Shown here in pieces: positions 11,325 through 21,923 of a stretch of 64,000 nucleotides of DNA (position 1 is its first letter; each line of letters starts with the position of its first letter). Where the stretch lies: positions 62,001 to 126,000 of the forward strand of contig ML978128.1 in NCBI GenBank assembly GCA_010015805.1, in the 5' to 3' direction. The translations under genes and the position numbers were made by a program. This DNA is from Rhizodiscina lignyota. Taxonomy: Eukaryota > Ascomycota > Dothideomycetes > Aulographales > Rhizodiscinaceae. The notes beneath the pieces are model-generated. The model worked only from the letters and a program-made list of their open reading frames with translations. It did not search any database and had not been told where the DNA came from.

Positions 11325-12340
11325 ATGGCGTAATGCGGGAGGTAGATTGGTCTCCTCTGCTTGACTTTGTTGCTAGTGGTCAAAGCCCCAGATGATCAGG
11401 TAAACTGTCTTAGAACCGCCAAATTACCGTAGTACTAGTCTAGCATTAATCGCCTTTTTACTCCTTACGCTTCGAATTAACGATAACGAGGGGCTATTCT
11501 CACCGCATCAAAAAGGCCCAACAATGATCAGAGTCATCATGACTAGCAGATCCGGAGATCGAACCCCGACAAGGATTGAATCTCGTTTCGACCGCTAGAG
11601 ATACCATTCTTGTTGCAATGACATTCATTCTTGTCCCATCCCTTTGGTAGTATCATGCCACTCTAGTCCCATTTGGGAAAATCTGCGACTGGTGCATATG
11701 CCAAGCTTCGGCGACTCCGCGAAAATCAACGGCCAGCATCATCCGGAGGTATCTCCAGAGCACAGCCATTGTCAAGCTGTAATTCGTACCGAGGAAAGCC
11801 GGATCATGATGTTTCAGCAATAATTAAGCTAGTAGGCGCCATCGGAATCGGAGTTGAAGATGGACCCATTGGGAAAAAGTGCGACAAGGCTGGCCAATCA
11901 GGAGCATCTAAAGAGAGTTCGTGAAAGGCCCCAGCACGATATAGGAGTTTAATTTTGAACATCAGTTACAAGCTGCAACATTTATTCCTTGAATGGTGCA
12001 GGGCCAACAATACTTATCTCGTATGCTCAGACCAAAAACGACACGCTGAAGTGCGCAGAATGTCCCGAGAGGGAAAAGGTCCTCCAGGTACAGCCTCTCC
12101 AGGGGTTCCCATCTCGTCATCAGCATTGAATGACGGCACAAGATATTTCCTCTGCATCGACATAAATACAGCTCTGCTTGCACTCGAAAATGGGGGCATC
12201 ACAACCGTTCTCAAGTCACTCTCATTCCTGCAAACAATCATCTGCAATCACTGCAATCAGTCGTTTCAAATCCGGTCAACACTACCCGATCATTAAACCC
12301 TCGGATTCAAACCATTTCAGCCAACATTCGAATCTTCACC
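11325..12340. other. Intergenic region, about 1 kb
   Basis: No supported gene. A diverged direct repeat pairs 11669-11695 with 11865-11890 (shared core CCCATT-GGGAAAA..TGCGAC). A tRNA-like B-box occurs on the minus strand near 11557, but no full cloverleaf forms. Confidence 0.35.
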
Positions 12341-12796
12341 ATGCACGCTTTCGCCGCCCTCTCCTTGTTGCCAACTCTTCTCTTCTCTGGCGTTGCATTC
12401 GCTGGCACGACAAGCTGTAGCGATGGAGTTTGTGCCATCGTAGGCTCCCAGGGTGTCTTCGTCAGTGGTTCGCCAACCGGTACCGCTGCTGCAGACGCCA
12501 AGAGCACGGTAGACGTCAGTGTCGGCAGCGATGGAGTTTCGGTCCCCGGTGCCACCGTCACGGGCGATATCGTTAACCCTACCGACATATGCAGCGGTGG
12601 TTTCAGTACGTTGACCGGCTCAAGCGGAATTGGTGTCGCCTGCAGCTCCACTGCTGGCACAACTGGAACTACGTCGGCACAAGGCTCGGGGTCTACTAGC
12701 AGCGTTGATCAGGTTTCCACAGACGGAGCTGTTGCGATGGTCGGATCGATGGGTATGCTTGGAGGTGGATTGTTGGCCGTGGCTGCTATGCTTTGA
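12341..12796 (+). CDS. Small Ser/Thr/Gly-rich secreted protein, probably GPI-anchored
   Basis: A single-exon 151-residue protein. MHAFAALSLLPTLLFSGVAFA is a classic signal peptide, cleaved after about residue 21. The mature part is low in complexity, rich in Ser, Thr, Gly and Ala, with four cysteines (TSCSDGVCAIVG, DICSGG, VACSS). The C-terminal 20 residues are hydrophobic after a small-residue stretch, which fits a GPI-attachment signal. It resembles cell-wall or secreted effector-like proteins. No enzymatic motif is present; function is unknown. The start is the only ATG near the signal peptide. Confidence 0.65.
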   Translation: MHAFAALSLLPTLLFSGVAFAGTTSCSDGVCAIVGSQGVFVSGSPTGTAAADAKSTVDVSVGSDGVSVPGATVTGDIVNPTDICSGGFSTLTGSSGIGVACSSTAGTTGTTSAQGSGSTSSVDQVSTDGAVAMVGSMGMLGGGLLAVAAML

Positions 12797-13128
12797 TTTT
12801 GAGTGTGTTTTACATGCTTGGAATGCGCCTTGCTAGCTGTTATCGGAACGGAGTGAGGTGTGACATAGAGGAATAGAGATACAGGACTGACATTCTTTTG
12901 GAGGAACGAGGGGGAGCATAGCGGAGGCTTGATAATGGAGCGTTTATGCTTGACACAATTTGTTTCTTTATACTCGGTGTATCTTAAATTCAGGGAAGTG
13001 ACAGACGATTTATTGTACGGATTTGAATTTCAACCCGGCTTGCATTTATCAATCCAGTTCCTGATACTTTGTTGTTTGTCAAAATTGGAAGTTTGGCTTT
13101 GATGTAGCGGAACCAAGTACCAACGTAC
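12797..13128. other. Convergent 3' intergenic region
   Basis: 3' flanks of the GPI-type gene (+) and the SRPBCC gene (-). Nothing else seen. Confidence 0.35.
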
Positions 13129-13670
13129 CTAAGCTGTATTCTGCTTTCTCTTCTCTTCAACATACCCTTTCAACCCATCCGCGATTCCCTTGTTCATCCT
13201 GGAAAGTTGCTGTCCGATTGCCCACTTGATTACATACGCCATTGGTCCGCTTTGCGTTTCCCAGATCTCATAGACGCACTGATTCTCTCCTTTTCTCGTG
13301 ACCTTCTGTATCTTCTCCGGTAGGAAAATGAACATGGGAATCGACATGGCCTTTCCGCGCCAGCAGATTTCCATTTTCTCATCTGACACGTAGAGCATCT
13401 CGCAAGGAATGTCCATGGTGTCGCCTTTGGGTTCAGGTCGATAGGCAAGCGTGACGATGTCACCTACATTGATGGCGTTCGTGCCAGAGGGCGTCCCGCT
13501 CCGCACGGTGTAGAGGTTCCATTGTGGATAGCTCTGAAAGTCCTTGGCGGCTTCCCAGACTTGCTCTGCGGGAGCATCGATGGTCGCGGAGCCGTAGAAA
13601 GTCCAGACGCCTTTGCCTTCCTCGTGGGATGGCGTCGGGAGGCTTACATACGTGGCGTCAGCGGGGATCT
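13129..13670 (-). CDS. SRPBCC / polyketide cyclase-like protein, 5' end unresolved
   Basis: The main frame encodes a START-like ligand-binding domain of about 180 residues. GSATIDAPAEQVWEAAKDF followed by YPQWNLYT is the beta1-helix entry typical of SRPBCC proteins (x-I-x-A-P-x-x-x-V-W). The end is a long helix (SRMNKGIADGLKGYVEEKRK). The frame is open from the stop at 13129 to about 13668, but no ATG occurs in its first 90 codons, so a small 5' exon is needed. One option is an ATG at about 13718 spliced by a weak GTTTAT donor. Likely a cytosolic lipid or hydrophobic-ligand binder; ligand unknown. Confidence 0.65.
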
Positions 13671-15004
13671 CTCAGGGCAAGCAGCAGGCAGTTGACGCTC
13701 ACATCTTCTCATAAACCATTATATTCCCTTCTCTCTAAAGGTCATAGCTTAAGGAGTCCTTGGGCTATTGAACAATCGAATCCAAAAATCATGCGCCAAA
13801 TAAATGATGCATTTAAAAACTAATAGGTACTTTTGCCATACGAGCGGCCAACCGGCGTCATATGAGGACCCGATTTATGGATCATTCTGAGTGACCGGGC
13901 CCCTGGACTTGGGGAGCTGGTACCTAACCTTGGGTGGCCTAGCCCCTAAGCCGGGGCCAGCCCCTTTGCTACCTCTTCTCTATGTTTAAACTTTAAAATC
14001 GAATTCATACGGAGTACGGAGTAGACTTCGATCTTTCGCGCAATCGACGCATATGCCCTCGGTTTCGAACTACTTAATGAACTCCCTAACGCCTCACGAT
14101 ATGAGTGGTCGACGATGAGAAAGCCTCTGTTCGAGAGAGTTGAACAGCTGGTGTTTCAGCAACATCAATGTTAAACACCCACATTCGAGAAAGTCACAAT
14201 GTCGAGCTATGGTAATTTCTCGTGAGCATATGAGAGCTGCAATAGTGTCTCTTTTCAGCGATTATGAGAAGCTTAGAAGTGCTGAAGGTAACATGGAGCG
14301 GCGCTGTTCGCTCACGGGGAACTAGCTCCTCCATAACCCATTTGGATACCTCATGATTGATGCTCGGAAGTATTATATGAGATCTCGCTTTCCTTGGCTG
14401 ATATCTCCGACGAGTGTGATCAACCCACTTTGCAACACATCGGTCTCTCTCCCAGACGTCCCAGATATCAATTGAAGTCCTCTCGGATCGGTTTGGCTTC
14501 GAACCGGCGCCGATCAATCTTTGTAACCGATGCGGAGTTAACAATCTCACCATAGAGCACTGAATTGAAGCAGATATATTCTATTATGAATACTGCCGGC
14601 CCACTAGGATCCAACTGAATGATTGACCACTTAAATTCCGACCTCGCAAAACTAACCGGAAACAGCGAATTTGTAAGAAAGTTGCTAAAACCGTTCCACG
14701 GACGAGCAAGCAGTTCCTGACGCTTCGCACGATCTCCTGCGCTGGTGCACTACTTATTACTTGCTCGAAGCGGTTCACGCTCTTGAGGATTATTAATGGT
14801 GCGCGCTTCTGCGGAGAAGCTCATGGCACGCGACTTGGCTGTTATTATTAACTAATCTCTCCGGATCGATATATATATGTATATGTTTGGATGCGGAAAC
14901 AAAAAGTCGTGTCTCTCAGATTCTGATATCGCAGTTTTGTTTGAGCCATTTCGATAGTACCTGCCCACAAACGAAATCTTGTGGACTAGTTACTTAGCAA
15001 CATC
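13671..15004. other. Gene-poor stretch with repeat-like fragments
   Basis: No supported gene. 13880-13970 is GC-rich with several short complementary blocks (GGGGCCAGCCCC-type). 14009-14024 holds ACGGAGT twice in tandem, a motif I associate with fungal repeats. 14483-14562 has a tRNA-like stretch on the minus strand. 14868-14885 is an alternating AT tract about 120 bp before the SDR start. It looks like decayed repetitive DNA, but I cannot name a family. Confidence 0.35.
14483..14562 (-). other. Possible tRNA relic
   Basis: On the minus strand a perfect B-box (GGTTCGAAGCC, 14505-14495) follows an A-box-like TATGGTGAGATTGTTAA by the right distance. The putative anticodon loop GTTACAA would read UAC (Val). 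The anticodon and T stems are mismatched and the acceptor stem does not pair, so this is at best a decayed or tRNA-derived element. Confidence 0.25.
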
Positions 15005-15895
15005 ATGTCCAGCCAAAAGCTAACTGCGATTGTCTTCGGTGCTGGCGCCCGGACAGGACGAGGTATTGCAGATGGCCTTCTCGCCGCGGGCTACAATGTC
15101 ACTGCCGTCTCCCGCAGCATTACGGAAAGTGAAGATCTTGCCAAAGGGGCTCTTAATATTAAAGCCGATCTCAGCGATCTGGCAAGCATCAAAGGTGTAT
15201 TCGAGAAGACCAAGAAGCTGCTCGGAACGCCAAATATCGTCATCCATAACGGTGAGTGCGACATCTCTTTTCACAGACCCAGATTGTTGAAGCTCACGAA
15301 GAACAGCATGGGCGTCAGTAACCCCGAAGGCCGACGACTGGTTCTCACAGGACCTCACTGAGATGCAAAAGGCGTACAACACAAACAGTCTGAGCGTCCT
15401 CGTGGCAGCTCAAGAGGCGGTCGCTGGTTTCGAAACTCTGCCGGCATCTGCACCGCAACTCTTCATCTATGTTGGTAACATGCAAAATGTCAGCGCATTC
15501 CCCAGCCCCGGTTTCGTGGCGCTGGGCATGGGCAAGTCAGCCACATCCTATTTGATTTGGGCCGCCTCGCAAAATTTCGAATCTAAGGGCTACAAGTAAG
15601 TTCCAAAGTCGTTGATGACAGACCTCCTTCCATAAAAAGAAAATGTGCTCGGTTCCATTAGTATACGATATTCGCGGAGTTAATTCTTACTTATATGGGT
15701 TCGGAGCTGATTGTATCCAGGTTCTACTTTGTCGATGAGCGGACCCCTGATGGCGGGGCAGTCTACGGAGACATCGACGCAAAAGCACACACAGAATTGT
15801 TCCTGAGTCTGGCAAAGGGCGACAACACTGTCCCATGGCATGCCACGTTTGTCAAAGGAAAAGGCTATGTGAAGTTTCCGAACTCGATAGTGTAG
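15005..15895 (+). CDS. Short-chain dehydrogenase/reductase-like protein lacking the catalytic Tyr
   Basis: Exons 15005-15251, 15307-15595 and 15721-15895 encode 236 residues; introns are 55 and 125 nt and in phase. The N-terminus VFGAGARTGRGIADGLLAAG is a Rossmann NAD(P)-binding motif, and IKADLSD plus NIVIHNAWASVTP fit the second and fourth strands of SDRs. The expected YxxxK catalytic pair is replaced by LGMGK in GFVALGMGKSATSY, so the usual Tyr is missing. I recall fungal SDR-like proteins with this GxGKSA pattern, so this may be a subfamily trait and not decay. Substrate unknown; cytosolic. Confidence 0.7.
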
Positions 15896-16734
15896 GGCAG
15901 AACTGCAGGTTATATCAATCCGATATAGTTTGATACACGGAATGCTGCATCAGCATAAGATACTTGCAGTGAAACACATCCACATCGGGATACATTGACG
16001 ACCGAAAAGGCGACCTGGAAGTTGCCAGACGAATTAGAGATAGTGGTGTACTCGTCCACTAGTACGGTTATTGAACTTCTACTCGAACACTCCTCGAAAC
16101 ACTGTTAGTACCAGTATTTACCTAAGGGCGGTGTTTAAGGGCGGTGTTTAAGGACGGTGTTTAAGGACGGTGTTTAAGCAAGTGTTTGAGGAAGTGAATG
16201 TTGGTGTCCCTGGTGTGCGGAAAGTATCAAGGAATGCGGAGCATCTTCGGGGCATCTTTGGCGTTTCGGGCGCTGGGGGATTTCTTCGGCTTACGATATG
16301 CTTTTCCGGCAGCAACCTCAAATGATTTCCCTCAAATACCCGCCTTTCTAACCCGAATTCTCCTCTCGCGCACTGACGAGACCTTTAGGCTGCCCCAAAG
16401 TTGCTCAATTCCACGAATGAGGTGGCCGAACTTTCCTCAATACGGTATATGTCGCCGCAGAAGCAGGGTCTTCGATGTCGGTTAGATCGCGTCATGCCGT
16501 TGCTAGTGGATAGTCCAGTGCCACGGTACACGGCAACCATCGAACTTCGAGAACACGAATGATGATGGGCGGAAATGTCCGCTTTTAAATCAAGCGGCTA
16601 AATTTGTACTGACGTTTTAGATTCAAAACCTACAGCTTCCCTTTCGCATCTTCAATCGAGAGAGTCGCATTGCCACAGCCAAGATCCGAGACTACTACCG
16701 AGGTCGGCATTGATAGAGCTCATTGCGTATTTCA
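15896..16734. other. Intergenic region with minisatellite
   Basis: No supported gene. It contains a 13-bp tandem repeat (see 16124-16188) about 550 bp upstream of the ARA2-like start. Confidence 0.4.
16124..16188. repeat. 13-bp tandem repeat, about five copies
   Basis: The unit AAGGGCGGTGTTT appears twice at 16124-16149, then as AAGGACGGTGTTT twice at 16150-16175, then as a diverged copy at 16176-16188. The paired G/A variants show that copies spread by local duplication. Confidence 0.9.
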
Positions 16735-18009
16735 ATGGCAGAGAAGCAACCCCTATCCTCAGTCCTACCGCCGCTCATCTTCGGCTGCGCAACGTTCAAC
16801 ATACAGTACAATAAAGATCCTTACGCGCTTGATACTGCCGGCCTCGTCCAAGAAGCCTTACAACTCGGCGTCCGCGCGTTCGACACTTCGCCCTACTACG
16901 GCCCTTCCGAAGAGATTCTCGGAGCAGCGCTCGACACTCCCTTCATTCATGAGCATTTCCCCCGAGAAGAATACTTTATCCTCACGAAGGCCGGCAGAGA
17001 AGCCTCGAACGAGTTCAATTATAGCGCAGAATGGATTAGGGAGAGCGTGAAGCGCTCGCTGAAGCGCTTGAAGACGACATATTTAGATGTTGTATACTGT
17101 CACGACTCGGAATTCGTATCTCCGGATGAGGTGTTGGAGGCAGTGCGCGAGCTGCGGAGGATACGAAATGAAGAAGGGACAGTGAAATACGTTGGCGTAT
17201 CCGGCTATCCCATTGAGGTGCTTTGCTCTCTTGCCGAGAGGGTAAAGTCAGAGACAGGAGAACCGTTGGATATCGTCCAGTCGTACGCCAATTTCAACCT
17301 ACAGAACACTAGGCTCGCAACCGAAGGGGTCCCACGCCTTCGAGCGGCAGGAGTTGACGTTGTCCCAAATGCATCGATTCTTGACCTGGGTCTGCTTAGG
17401 CGAGCTGGCTTTGCAGAGGGCGCGGCAGGAGACTGGCATCCGGCGCCTTCTGCGATGAGAAAGGCCATCCGTGAAGCGTCAGATTTCTGCGATGACCATG
17501 GTGAGCTCATCGAGGTGATTGCCATTCGCTTCGCCATCGAATCATGGATTGACGCTGGTGAGAGCGTTGGCTCGCGTGGTGACCCTGCATCAGGCGTCCC
17601 ATTTCAACGTGAATCCAATGAACGCGTCGGCGGCAGGAGGCTAGGAGTCAGCGTGATGGGAGTCAGTTTTGCAAGCGAGCTTAAGAAGACTATGCAGGTC
17701 TGGCGGAGCATTCTTGATGGGTTAGAAGATGGTGCTGAAACTGCGGCAAAGGCGGGAAGATGGAAGAAGGCTCATGAATGGAGCTTGAATAGAAAAAGTG
17801 CGGTCCTGCTGTTGGCGGAGGGTGTGCGTGAGAGGCTCGGGGAATGGGTAGACTGGACTTGGCCCAGTCCTCCGCCAGACTATACCAACGAGCGTAAGAA
17901 AGCGATCAAAGCGAAAACCGCCGATGGCGTCGCCTTACCAACACCAGAGGTTACTCCAGAGCCGTCAAGCCTTGCGTCATCAGAGAAGAAGGATATCCCG
18001 TTGCGATGA
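16735..18009 (+). CDS. ARA2: NAD-dependent D-arabinose 1-dehydrogenase, aldo-keto reductase
   Basis: Single-exon 424-residue aldo-keto reductase. The catalytic tetrad is visible: Asp and Tyr in RAFDTSPYYGPSE (about residue 50), Lys in ILTKAG and His in VVYCHDSEF. The signature LPPLIFGCATFNIQYNKDP and the long C-terminal extension match fungal Ara2-type D-arabinose dehydrogenases, which oxidise D-arabinose to the lactone in erythroascorbate synthesis. The C-terminus (after WTWPSPPPDY) is charged and Thr/Pro-rich, probably disordered. The start is the ATG at 16735; the frame is open 4 codons further, but only with a non-ATG. Cytosolic. I am sure of the family and fairly sure of the Ara2 assignment. 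Confidence 0.82.
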   Translation: MAEKQPLSSVLPPLIFGCATFNIQYNKDPYALDTAGLVQEALQLGVRAFDTSPYYGPSEEILGAALDTPFIHEHFPREEYFILTKAGREASNEFNYSAEWIRESVKRSLKRLKTTYLDVVYCHDSEFVSPDEVLEAVRELRRIRNEEGTVKYVGVSGYPIEVLCSLAERVKSETGEPLDIVQSYANFNLQNTRLATEGVPRLRAAGVDVVPNASILDLGLLRRAGFAEGAAGDWHPAPSAMRKAIREASDFCDDHGELIEVIAIRFAIESWIDAGESVGSRGDPASGVPFQRESNERVGGRRLGVSVMGVSFASELKKTMQVWRSILDGLEDGAETAAKAGRWKKAHEWSLNRKSAVLLLAEGVRERLGEWVDWTWPSPPPDYTNERKKAIKAKTADGVALPTPEVTPEPSSLASSEKKDIPLR

Positions 18010-18500
18010 GCATCGTTCTTGCGACAAAGTTTGAAGCATTGGCTCCCAGATGCATCCTTCTTATTATTAGAGAAGCTCTCAAGCGCCCTCCCTCGGAAGT
18101 CGGAAATGTATTCGGAATCAGGTCACGTGCCAACTGGCCTCAGCGATTGTGCATCTTCCATTTTGCCCGAGCCTTTGTGCTCGGTCGTCATGATTGGGAG
18201 ACATCGTGATATATCTTATCAATAGATTGGTCGAGAGCATCCACCCATTAAACATCATTCCCAGTTTTGCTGTTTCCGTAGTAATGGAGGATGGCTAAGT
18301 GGTTCGTTGTACTTTCTTAGTTTGCACAGTCGTTGAATTCTTGGACCGTTGCCATCATCGTCTTAACGACTCCTGCTTATCTTGAGCTTCTATTCTACTT
18401 TCTATCTCCAGCTTGAAATTCAGAACGCTATCACCTCGACTTAAAATAGAACCATCTCAGAATACATCAACTAGGAACGAGCAAATCTCAACGAGTCAGA
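18010..18500. other. Intergenic region
   Basis: 3' flank of the ARA2-like gene and promoter/leader of the secreted-protein gene. Nothing specific seen. Confidence 0.35.
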
Positions 18501-19553
18501 ATGAAGGCTATTGCGATATCAGCTCTTACTGCGCTTGTTCCATCAGCGCTAGCGTCGCCACTGATACTTGCAGCAAAGCCGTATTCTGGCATCATCTTAC
18601 CAGACTGCAGGCTTGATGGAGCCGAAACAGTAGATGGATCAGTATCGTGTCCGGAGGGTACACTTTGCATGCCGTTCGAAATGGGCGGCAACGCGACCCG
18701 TACGGGCTGCATCGTCGATCTGAAATGTGCTGGACCCAACGACGACAGTTGCCCTCAAGGGTACGAATGCATGAATAATCCACGAGGCGTCTGCAAAGTC
18801 CTTGACCCTGAAGGACATAAGCCAAGTTTTGGCCATGGAATCAGCAGAGCGAATGAAAGAATTGATTGCTATGGAGTGTGCGGGCCGCAGAATCACCGTT
18901 TCTTGACTACAAACAGCTGGCAGTCAGCAAAGAGACCTGACGATGTCGACGATGAGACCGCTAGCGATGGCCATCGCGAAGATAGTTTGCTGGATAAAAG
19001 ATCACCCAAGAGCAAGGCTAAGGAAATGAAGGCCAAGCCACGATTCTGGACTGATGGTCTCACCACTCACTACTTCGACCCACGCCACGCTTCAAAGTCG
19101 CCACCACTCCAGGGACAGGATTTGATCCCAAGAATCAAGTGCGCTGGCTCCTCAACTTTGGAGGATGTGCGAAAGTGCCCACAGGGATATCAATGCGGAC
19201 ATTCAGGACATTGTGAAAAGGATGGTCCATTGGACAAGCGAGCACAACGGGATGTGCGGACTACATCCGTCAACAAGGACGCGTACCACGCGGAGAGGCG
19301 AGATGCGGACAATGCAGTCCTAGCGCTCATGCTAACCTTGCATGATAATACGGTGGCACCAAGTTCTACGAGCCCTTCATCAATACTCTCGACCAGATCA
19401 GCAATGCATAACGCCAGGGCAGTTTCGGCACAGAACGGCACGAGCACGATTGGCTCTCCAGCCAGCATATCAAGCAAGCCACAACCGGGGCCGACAATGC
19501 ACGTGCTTTCTACTTCGCAGGACATTGAAACAATTGGCGGAACACTCGTGTGA
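18501..19553 (+). CDS. Cys-rich secreted protein with kexin sites and repeated CPxGxxC modules
   Basis: The frame encodes 350 residues to a TGA at 19551. MKAIAISALTALVPSALAS is a signal peptide. The mature part carries repeated small Cys modules: CPEGTLC, CPQGYEC ending GVC, and later CPQGYQC ending SGHC. They are separated by charged linkers with kexin-type dibasic sites (LLDKR, PLDKR, AERR). This suggests a precursor processed in the Golgi into separate Cys-rich peptides. The last 90 residues before the stop lose this character and are Ser-rich, and another frame (about 19351-19410, GGTKFYEPFINTLDQI) looks more protein-like there. So a missed intron or a frameshift around 19320-19350 is possible. 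I do not recognise a named family. Confidence 0.55.
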   Translation: MKAIAISALTALVPSALASPLILAAKPYSGIILPDCRLDGAETVDGSVSCPEGTLCMPFEMGGNATRTGCIVDLKCAGPNDDSCPQGYECMNNPRGVCKVLDPEGHKPSFGHGISRANERIDCYGVCGPQNHRFLTTNSWQSAKRPDDVDDETASDGHREDSLLDKRSPKSKAKEMKAKPRFWTDGLTTHYFDPRHASKSPPLQGQDLIPRIKCAGSSTLEDVRKCPQGYQCGHSGHCEKDGPLDKRAQRDVRTTSVNKDAYHAERRDADNAVLALMLTLHDNTVAPSSTSPSSILSTRSAMHNARAVSAQNGTSTIGSPASISSKPQPGPTMHVLSTSQDIETIGGTLV

Positions 19554-19895
19554 CACTACCACTTACCCACTCCGGCCCCAGAGTTCTGGCGGCAGCGTCT
19601 ACCAGCTGACTTCACCTACACCAACAGCAAGCCATCGCCACCATTGCCACTGTACACAATCACGGTACGAAACGAAAAGCCCCAAGATACGGAAGAGGGT
19701 GGAGGCCACGCAGAGATGTGCAATTGGGCAAAGAGCTGTTGGGCGCCTCTGCAATGTGTGGCGCCGATTGGATGGAGGACTGACGACCGCTTCCGCTATG
19801 GATGGTGCAGAAATCTCACGGAATATCCCAACGTCGATCGTCAGGACATCATAGGATACGAGCCTCCTGAGAAGGATTCGACTTCTACTGCTTGA
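19554..19895 (+). other. In-frame continuation of the Cys-rich gene after a TGA
   Basis: Directly after the TGA at 19551-19553 the same frame stays open for 113 more codons to the stop at 19893-19895. It includes a further Cys module of the same type (MCNWAKSCWAPLQCVAPIGW, then YGWC). It is very likely the true 3' part of the gene, reached by an unrecognised intron, or it was separated by a nonsense mutation. I cannot place an intron that keeps phase with good signals. Confidence 0.45.
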
Positions 19896-20867
19896 AAGTG
19901 GTCGCCACGAACGTTGGCTCCAGAACCAATGTCGATCGGAGGATTCATGGAGAATGACGGCTATGTGGAACGTGGCGGCCTATAATCGAATGCGAGATAA
20001 CATGAACTGAGTCACATGTGAAATTACGGCGATCCCTTGTTCGAAATGGATCAGATATGAGGATTCGAGACCTGGTTCGCTTGTTGAAGAGAGTCGGAGG
20101 ACGTACTCCGAGCTATGTCGGCGATTGACATTGGAAACCTCCGTGTATGCATGTGTTGTGGCGAGAAAGTATAGACCTCGGATTGAGCTGGGTGGCGGAG
20201 ATGAGATTTAGACGTATAAACGAGAAGAGCGATCGAATTTGGGAGAATGCCATGAAGGAATGTGGCGGGAGTGAGAGATGGGGTCAACACGGTTCGCTCT
20301 GACGCCGGAATCAAATTTCCATCGTCTGTTCTTGGCCTCCTTGGAACAGTGAGCAATCAAAGATTCGAGTACACTTGGTTCCGTCATATTGTCAGCATTT
20401 CATTCCGCGAAGAGAGCGCAGTAAATGATGAAGTATCTCTGTGTGACGGATTGCTGATTGGCCGGGAGTTTGCGGATCACCATTTCCAGCCAATGCACAC
20501 AGAATAACAGAAAACGTTTCAAAACAATTGACTCGTTGAATTAATAGCAATTACTGTAGAATGTAACATGAGATAAGATCTGATATGAACAATTTGAGGG
20601 GGAAAAGTCGTTATTCGTCGTCAATTATTCGTCGGGGCCCGAAATTCGGGTTCGGGGTAGCCACCACCTCAGAACCACATTGTGATACAAGCAAAAAATA
20701 TTTGGGCGTCGCTGGCGGCCTCGTCAGACCAGGCAGTGTATATAAGAGCAAATATGTGACGGTGTTCTGCTGCGATCCCGATCGCGAATGCTGTTGTACT
20801 CCGTCGATTCTGACAATGCCACCGATGCGGGCATCAGAACGAGAGCTGTTGTCAAGGATGTTCTTTA
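19896..20867. other. Intergenic region
   Basis: Convergent 3' flanks of the Cys-rich gene and the lactonase-like gene. A TATATAAG string at 20739 has no supported gene downstream on its strand. Confidence 0.35.
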
Positions 20868-21923
20868 TCAAAAGTCCTCTCGTGTCTCAAGCTCTTCAGA
20901 GTGACCAAGCCAGACAACACTTGTTGGGTTCTCCCTCTTGAACTCGGCAATCTGTCGAATGATTGCTCTTGCCTTTTCAGGCTCGACGTGCATAGTTCCT
21001 CGTTCGTCAACTGCGTTGATATCAAAACCCTCGCGGGATGTCACGTACCCAAAAGGCAGCTCCGGATCGTCGAGGAAGTCGTTACTATGCATACAGTCGG
21101 CTGCGAGGAGAATCCATCTCCTGTCTCCGGTTTTCGTCCTGGCGGAGCAGAGAACGGCAAGATTCCCTGCGACATGCCCAGGAGCATCGATAATCCAGAA
21201 CGATCCGTCACCGAAGAAGTCATGAGCATTGGCGAAGGGCCCAAGACGCTGCCATTTCGAAGGGTAGTTTGCCGGGGACGGTAAGTCCCAAAGAGGTAGG
21301 TCGGACATGGTGGCGTCCCAGATCCGTCCATCGTACGGGGAAGACTCGAATTTAGGAAAGCTCTGAGATGTGAGTTCCAGAGTACCTGGACCGCAAAGCA
21401 TCTTCGCTTGGGGGAAGTGCTGGCCTACTGGGAACATATGGTCCCAGTGTGCATGACTGTGATGAGTCGTTAGCCACGGCACCATTAAAGGTAGGTACAG
21501 GCGACACCAGTTACCTTGCAATGACATATTTAACGCTCTTAGGGTCCTCTCGAATCTTTTCCATGTCGTCTAGAGGAGTGTTCGGGGCAGGCTCGAATTT
21601 ATAGAGTCTCTCCGCAACTTCCTGGACAATCGGAGGATAGACATCGACAGTCTGTTGCGACAAGCTTTGTCAGTTTCGAAGACTTGGAACATAGATCGAA
21701 AAAGACGGACAGTTGCAAGTCCCATATCGAACCACAACTTGGTATTTGAAGGTCCGTGAGAGATGAAGAAGCGCCACGACGTCGTCTTGAGCGCATCGCC
21801 CCGCGCTTCCACAACAGTTTCGTGCGGGTATTGCATGCGGCCGGTTTCGAATGCTTTGATCGAGACACAAGCATCTTGATCTGTCGGTTGCGGGATGTAG
21901 ATGAGATGAGAAAGATCTGGCAT
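20868..21923 (-). CDS. Metallo-beta-lactamase-fold hydrolase, AHL-lactonase-like
   Basis: Exons 21711-21923, 21515-21651 and 20868-21456 give 312 residues; introns are 59 and 58 nt and in phase. The second intron splits the Ser codon just before the zinc motif, giving SHAHWDHMFPVG, the HxHxDH signature. The other metal ligands follow in order: His in DAPGHVAGN, Asp in LAADCMH and the late His in WLGHSEE. KLWFDMGL in exon 1 is the usual first strand. The fold and metal site are intact. Fungal members of this group are often labelled N-acyl-homoserine lactonases, but hydrolysis of other lactones or esters is equally possible. No signal peptide is seen. Confidence 0.83.

Noticed and set aside
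11521-11620. tRNA-like B-box and D-arm on the minus strand
   Set aside because: The D arm pairs (TCTC/GAGA), but there is no anticodon arm of correct size and the T stem is poor. It is not a tRNA gene.
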